A DNA stretch of 64,000 bases, from the NCBI GenBank assembly GCA_024362935.1, contig JANCRA010000009.1:10000001-10064000 (forward strand). Direction: 5' to 3'. Below the pieces are notes generated by a model. It was not told the origin of the DNA and did no database searches. It worked only from the letters and a program-made list of their open reading frames with translations. Shown piece after piece: positions 59,184 to 64,000 of the stretch (position 1 is the stretch's first letter; every line of letters starts with the position of its first letter). Source of the stretch: Setophaga petechia. Its lineage: Eukaryota > Chordata > Aves > Passeriformes > Parulidae. The position numbers and the translations under genes are program-made.

Positions 59184-59868
59184 GAAAAATTTAGTGAGAG
59201 TTTTTAATCCAAAATTTCATACTTTATGTGCAGCAAGAACCCTGATTCATCTCCTACTGGAATTTAATTATTCCTAATATGCTTAGGCTATTAGATTTTT
59301 TTAACAAGGAATACTTTTATAATAAACTTTAAATAAATCAGGTGATTCTAGTAACTTCACAGTTAACATTTAACTAAAAAAGAACTACACAGATCTTTGC
59401 TGAAGTGAAGCAAGAAATTAGGCCAAATTATGTTTCCTTTTTTGAATGTAAAGACTGGTGAAGAGAAGGAGACTAAAGAAGAAATTATTTTCAGATCCAG
59501 GAAGCTGTGATTCCAAGAGGCCTAGTACAAGATTTCAACTGTGATATCCCTCACAGTTCTTTAAACAAAGTGACCTTGTATATATTCTCTTTTTTCAGTC
59601 ATGTGTTATGAAGATACCTCTTGTACTTTTCCTCTCCACTTTGTTCTCTTTGATGGCAAGCCCAGAAGAGAGTTTATATAATCTGCAAGTATTATTGCAA
59701 GAGGATAGTTTTCACTGTCATGCAGCTGAGGTTACACAGATCACTAGTTTAGTGTTTGAAGGGCTTAGAAGAGAGATTTACAAAAGGTGGTGCATCCCTG
59801 TGAAAATGAAAGAGAAGTAAAAACTTATGTTGTGTTTGCAAAGGCTGGACTTTTAAATTGCCAAAGCT

Positions 59869-59889
59869 TTTTTTTTTTTTTTTTTTTTT
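59869..59889. repeat. Poly(T) tract of about 20 nt
   Basis: A long T run after CCAAAGC. It could be the tail of a minus-strand retroposed sequence to the right, but nothing recognisable follows. Confidence 0.8.
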
Positions 59890-61616
59890 GACAAAAAGAT
59901 TAACACGACCTTTAATTTTCTTCATCTAGAACAGGCCTTTCTAACCTGCTGTGGTTCAGGACACCAGTCTTCAAATTGTGGCTCTGTTTATCAGGATTTG
60001 CATTCTAATTTCTTTGGGTACAAAGCCAAGTATTTCTCTGCATGTCGCCTTCCTGTGGACTTATTAATTGATCAGAGATTTAGCTGGAATGTTCTGACCT
60101 AGGAAATATGTCTCCTTGTGCAGTGCTTGCTGTAGCACAATGCTGAAGGTTTTTCTGAACATTTAAGATGCTTTTGTGGTAGATGTGGTAAGAAGATTCT
60201 TTTTTCTGGACCATTACCCATAAAACAAAATTAATTCTAGTAAGTGCAAAATTATATTGGCATAAGGGTTTTTTAAGCTCTGAAGCGTAACACTGTTTAG
60301 AAATAGTCAAGAAACATGCAGAGAACCAAAAATGACCCTTTAACTAGCAAATGAAGACCAGAGTCACAACTTCTTGTGCCAAATGAGTTTACGAATAATG
60401 TATTCATTCATTTCAGTAACTTTGTGCTTTCCATTGCAGTGGTTTTTATGCAGCATATTATCTTGTTAAAATATCTTCATGCCATCTCCTAAATGCTACT
60501 GTTTAGCAAGGCTCAGGAAAATATATTAACACCTTTAAATCCTCTCAGTGCAATAAATTTTAACTGCAAATCCAACACTACAACAGAATTTGAAGGGTTC
60601 AGCTGAACAAATCTTGCTCAGCTTGCCAACTTTGTAAAATATCTATATCTAAGCTAGTTCCATTGTGTTCCCTTTATAGTCAATGTGAAAAGAAGGTACT
60701 TCTAGTGCACAATTTGTATTTTTTTGAAGTAGATATCTGAAAAGATGAGCTGTTTCCTCAAAGTGTCAATTTCTTCCCAAACTGACAACAGGGAGAGCCT
60801 AGACTGGCTAGCTTTCATATTGGCATTTACTTAGTGCAAATAGGGTTTGGTGACGTGGATCCCACACCTTGTTCATGCTCTTAAGTTGTTCTAGAGCTTC
60901 ATTATTCAGGCCCCTCTTCTACTGTTCTTCTTGTATGACTTCAGATACCCAGATGAATTCGACTTTATTTTGTATGGTTCTTTCATTAGAATATGGGGAG
61001 ACAAAGCATAAAAGATAAAATCAATCTTTTAGAAAACCCAGCAAAATACTAGTTAAGAATCAATGGCATGAAAGTAAGATCACTTTAAGATCTGGAAGAA
61101 GAATAAAGTGCAAATAGGATTTCAGTGGATAAATACAGTACTGGTTGCCATTTTCATGCAAAAGCAAAGGAATAACCACATTTCGCATTTCCAGGGCAAC
61201 TTGAGTTGAGGCTGATGTGATGCCTTTCATTTGTAGAATTAAACTCTTTCAGTCTTCCTCCTGTTAAAAGAGAGAAAACAGTGTTTTAATGTTGATTTAA
61301 ATATTCACCTAGATGTCTTACCTTCATGCCTTCTATCCTGAAGACTTTGCTTTTACTGGGATCAGTTGTTCCACCGCATGGAGTTGGTTTAGGCTATTAC
61401 ATTTCTAGCAGATAATTCTCTTTTTTCAAAAACTTCATTGTACCTCTTTCCTTCAGCAATTGCTTTGGGAACACTCCTAAATATAATTCAGGATTATGGT
61501 TTTTAAAAGAGATGAGTAGTGTATGGAGTAGTAAATGGCAGCATAGAACCCAATAAAAGAAATTGAATGGAAAAAAAATGCAAAAGGAAGATCGAATAAA
61601 CTCATTGGAAAGAAGA

Positions 61617-61880
61617 TATCACAGAATCTCAGAATGATTGAGGTGGGAGGGGACTTCTGGAGGTCATTTGGTCCCATTACTGCTCAAGCAGGACCACCTA
61701 GAGTAGGTGGCAGAGAACCATGTGTACTTGTCTTCTGAGTGTCTTCAAGGATGAAGATTCCTTATCTCCCTGGACAACCTGCTCCAGTGCTTGGTCACCT
61801 TCCCAGTGAAAAAGTGTTTTCTGCTGTTCTGGAAGAACCTCCTGTGTTTCAATTTGTGCCCATTGCCTCTGGTTCAATAC
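61617..61880 (-). mobile_element. CR1 LINE 3' end
   Basis: Read on the plus strand it is the reverse complement of a CR1 tail: ATCACAGAATCTCAGAATGA, GGGGACTTCTGGAGGTCATT, CTCAAGCAGGACCACCTAGA, CCTGGACAACCTGCTCCAGT and GCCCATTGCCTCTGGTTCAA. The 3' terminus is at 61617. A short further piece at about 61967-62000 (AGTATCACCTCTCTACTGCT) may be the same insertion after an AT-rich replacement of about 90 bp. Confidence 0.92.
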
Positions 61881-64000
61881 ACCAATTCAAAGAAAATAAG
61901 CTGTACAAAGAAAGTGATGGAAGAAGAAAAAAATACAAATTAGATTGGAAAAGCATGGACAAAATTTGATAGTATCACCTCTCTACTGCTCAGAAGAGTG
62001 GAGCCAAAATGGTAAAACCACAAGGATTGTTAATGAAGTAGTAAGATCACTGAAACTACTTAAAATGGGAAAACGAAATAAGCAAGTATGAGATAACATC
62101 AAACACTGTTAACTTGCAAAATCTACCCAAAACTGATTGAGGAAAAAAAACCCCTAAATTTTTCCCCCCCCATTGTTTAGTTATTGATTATGTTTGTATT
62201 GTCTCTATTTGGACACTTTTTTGTTATGGTCTAGCAAAAAACTTTTGCCAATATGCTATTGTATATATTTCTTCTTCTTCTATATCAAATTAATTTTTTT
62301 TCCTGAATAACTTCAGCATTATATTTTCTCTTTGTTTTCTGCTTTCTTTTGCTGATCCCTACTTTATTTTCAGTCCAAGCATGTTTTTCCACTAACCTTT
62401 CTGACTTTGCCATGGTATACGCCCTCAGTGCTGTTTGTATTGCACCAATTACCAGTTCTTCACCATTTCTCACCTCCCATCTGCTTTTCCTTGAAATGTA
62501 AGCCAAGAAATGGCTGCTGCAAGACTATCTAGCATTAAATTCATAGTATTATCTGTTACATTGAAATGTGTTGTCCTATGTGAATTATAAACTTCTGAAT
62601 CTCATTTATTTTCCCATAATGAGTAATCAGCGATGCAGATTCAGACAGTGTATTCCAAGTGAATCAAATGTACAAAGAAGCCAATGTAAATGTTGCCTAA
62701 AAAGAGGATTAATGTCTTTCCTTGGCAATACATCACATTATACCTACTGTAAAAACAGCAGATTTCCAAACACAGAAGACCTATTCTAAAAATTAAAAAA
62801 TACCACATGGAAATGCTATACATTATTTAGTAAAGTGTATCATATTAACTTGTATCATGAAATGCAAAATGTCATATTAACAATTTTCATTGGTTTTTTT
62901 TGGGATTCACAATGAACCATGTTGCTTTGTCAGGAAGTTCAGAAACTAAAATGGCAATGTGACATTCATTATGGTGTGGTAATTGGTCTTAATATCAAGT
63001 TGTAGCAGGAATCATAATCTTACAGAATTGAGCATTCAAAATTTAGTAGGTTCCAAAATCATAGTATGTAAATTAAGAGCTAAAGACAAATATCTTCAGA
63101 AATAATTTAAACTCGTTTGTTAGACTTACTGCTTCTAATAGATTTGTATCATAGTTTTTAATCCACATTCTTCCTTCCTATATCACAAATAAACTAATCA
63201 CCTTCAATAAAGTGTCTATGGAAAATTGTTGTTAGCAGAAGAAAATCCTGTCTACTCAAAAGTCCATCCAAGTTGTCATTTTTATAGGAAATTATTTAGA
63301 TAGTTTAGGAGACTTGGAAAATTTTTATTTTAGTTTAGTTTAGTTTGAATTCTAATTGGAAGTATTTATTTTGAAAGGGAGAATGTCAGAGAAGTATCAG
63401 TTAAGTTTAGGTTTTTGAGGAGTGTTTGCAGGTAGTAAGTGAAGTCCATGGTCTATTCTACAGATTTAGATTAGCCAAAAATCTCCAAGAACAGATAAGA
63501 GTACATTTGCTCTGTTTTGCTTGTTGTTTTCTTGCACAGTCCATGCAGCATGAGGTAGAACATATCTGTTCCAGGTAAAGCTCCTATTGACTCCCTAGAC
63601 AGGAAGATGATTGTGGAAACGAATGATTTTCTGAAGTAGACTGACTGTGTTTGTTGAATGAATAAGCACCACATGTGAAATGGTTGTGCTTGCTATTGAT
63701 ATTTTGTCAGACTAAACTAGTTTTTTTCACTTCAAAGAGAATCATATTAACTCTGCTTCAAAGCCCATGAAGGCATGTTTTATCAAAGGCTTTATCAGTA
63801 CGGTGGAAATGGATTTTCTAAGAAACCCTATTGACTTCTTGAGTCAATTATTCTGTTCAAGCTGCTTGTATGGTTTTCAGAACATGAATGTGACAGAAAA
63901 GAGGTAATCTTGGTATTTTTTGGCATGCTGAAGATTTTTATGTTGTTATCTACTTTATTCTTTTCAAACTTGCAGAGTATTTGAGGATGTGAGGTGCCTC
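61881..64000. other. Non-coding to the end of the window
   Basis: AT-rich DNA with a possible last CR1 scrap near 61967-62000 and a small TTTAG array. No exon is recognised. Confidence 0.65.
63328..63346. repeat. (TTTAG)n microsatellite
   Basis: Three TTTAG-phase units ending in TTTG. Small array in AT-rich DNA. Confidence 0.8.

Larger units (their letters stand above)
57958..61616. other. Non-coding, contains the 89-bp tandem duplication
   Basis: AT-rich intergenic DNA. A 70-codon plus frame at 59608-59820 begins with a signal-peptide-like run (IPLVLFLSTLFSLMASPEE), but it is short, has no known domain and is probably chance. Confidence 0.6.

Overview
The window looks like a piece of a bird genome. 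The evidence is a set of CR1 LINE fragments, including several 3' ends of the type seen in birds and reptiles. There is also one LTR-like repeat resembling a sequence common in avian genomes. The DNA is AT-rich and gene-poor, with one sharp CpG-rich patch. Species and order cannot be fixed from the sequence alone. There is no bacterial-style gene organisation, and no CRISPR array or tRNA was recognised.

One protein-coding gene can be demonstrated: UFM1 (ubiquitin-fold modifier 1), on the minus strand at about 51.75-43.08 kb. All six exons are readable, every intron is GT-AG, and the spliced product is 85 residues, the same length as human UFM1. The start codon is split by a 105-bp first intron (AT|G). 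The precursor ends Gly-Ser-Ser where human UFM1 ends Gly-Ser-Cys. The gene begins in a CpG island (about 51.25-52.06 kb) that is bracketed by two CR1 copies, one in intron 2 and one just upstream, both antisense to UFM1. A TGACGTG motif, the core of an unfolded-protein-response element, lies 33 bp upstream of the start codon.

The remaining sequence is gene-poor. From 1 to 43 kb (downstream of UFM1) I see only interspersed repeats: CR1 fragments near 12.6-13.1, 30.8-31.2, 36.5-36.7 and 39.7 kb, some low-complexity tracts, and a very long hairpin at 3117-3206 (33-bp perfect stem, 8-nt loop). From 52.6 to 64 kb (upstream of UFM1) there is an LTR-like element at 54.05-54.72 kb, CR1 copies at 57.7 and 61.6 kb, and an 89-bp tandem duplication at 59.02-59.18 kb. 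In mammals UFM1 sits alone in a long interval between TRPC4 and FREM2. The empty flanks agree with that, but no part of either neighbour is recognised here.

No multi-gene novel system was found. The best leads are the near-perfect hairpin at 3.1 kb, the split start codon with its AUG-UGA consequence if intron 1 is retained, the altered UFM1 tail, the CR1 bracketing of the promoter, and an unexplained 74-codon open frame in UFM1 intron 5.
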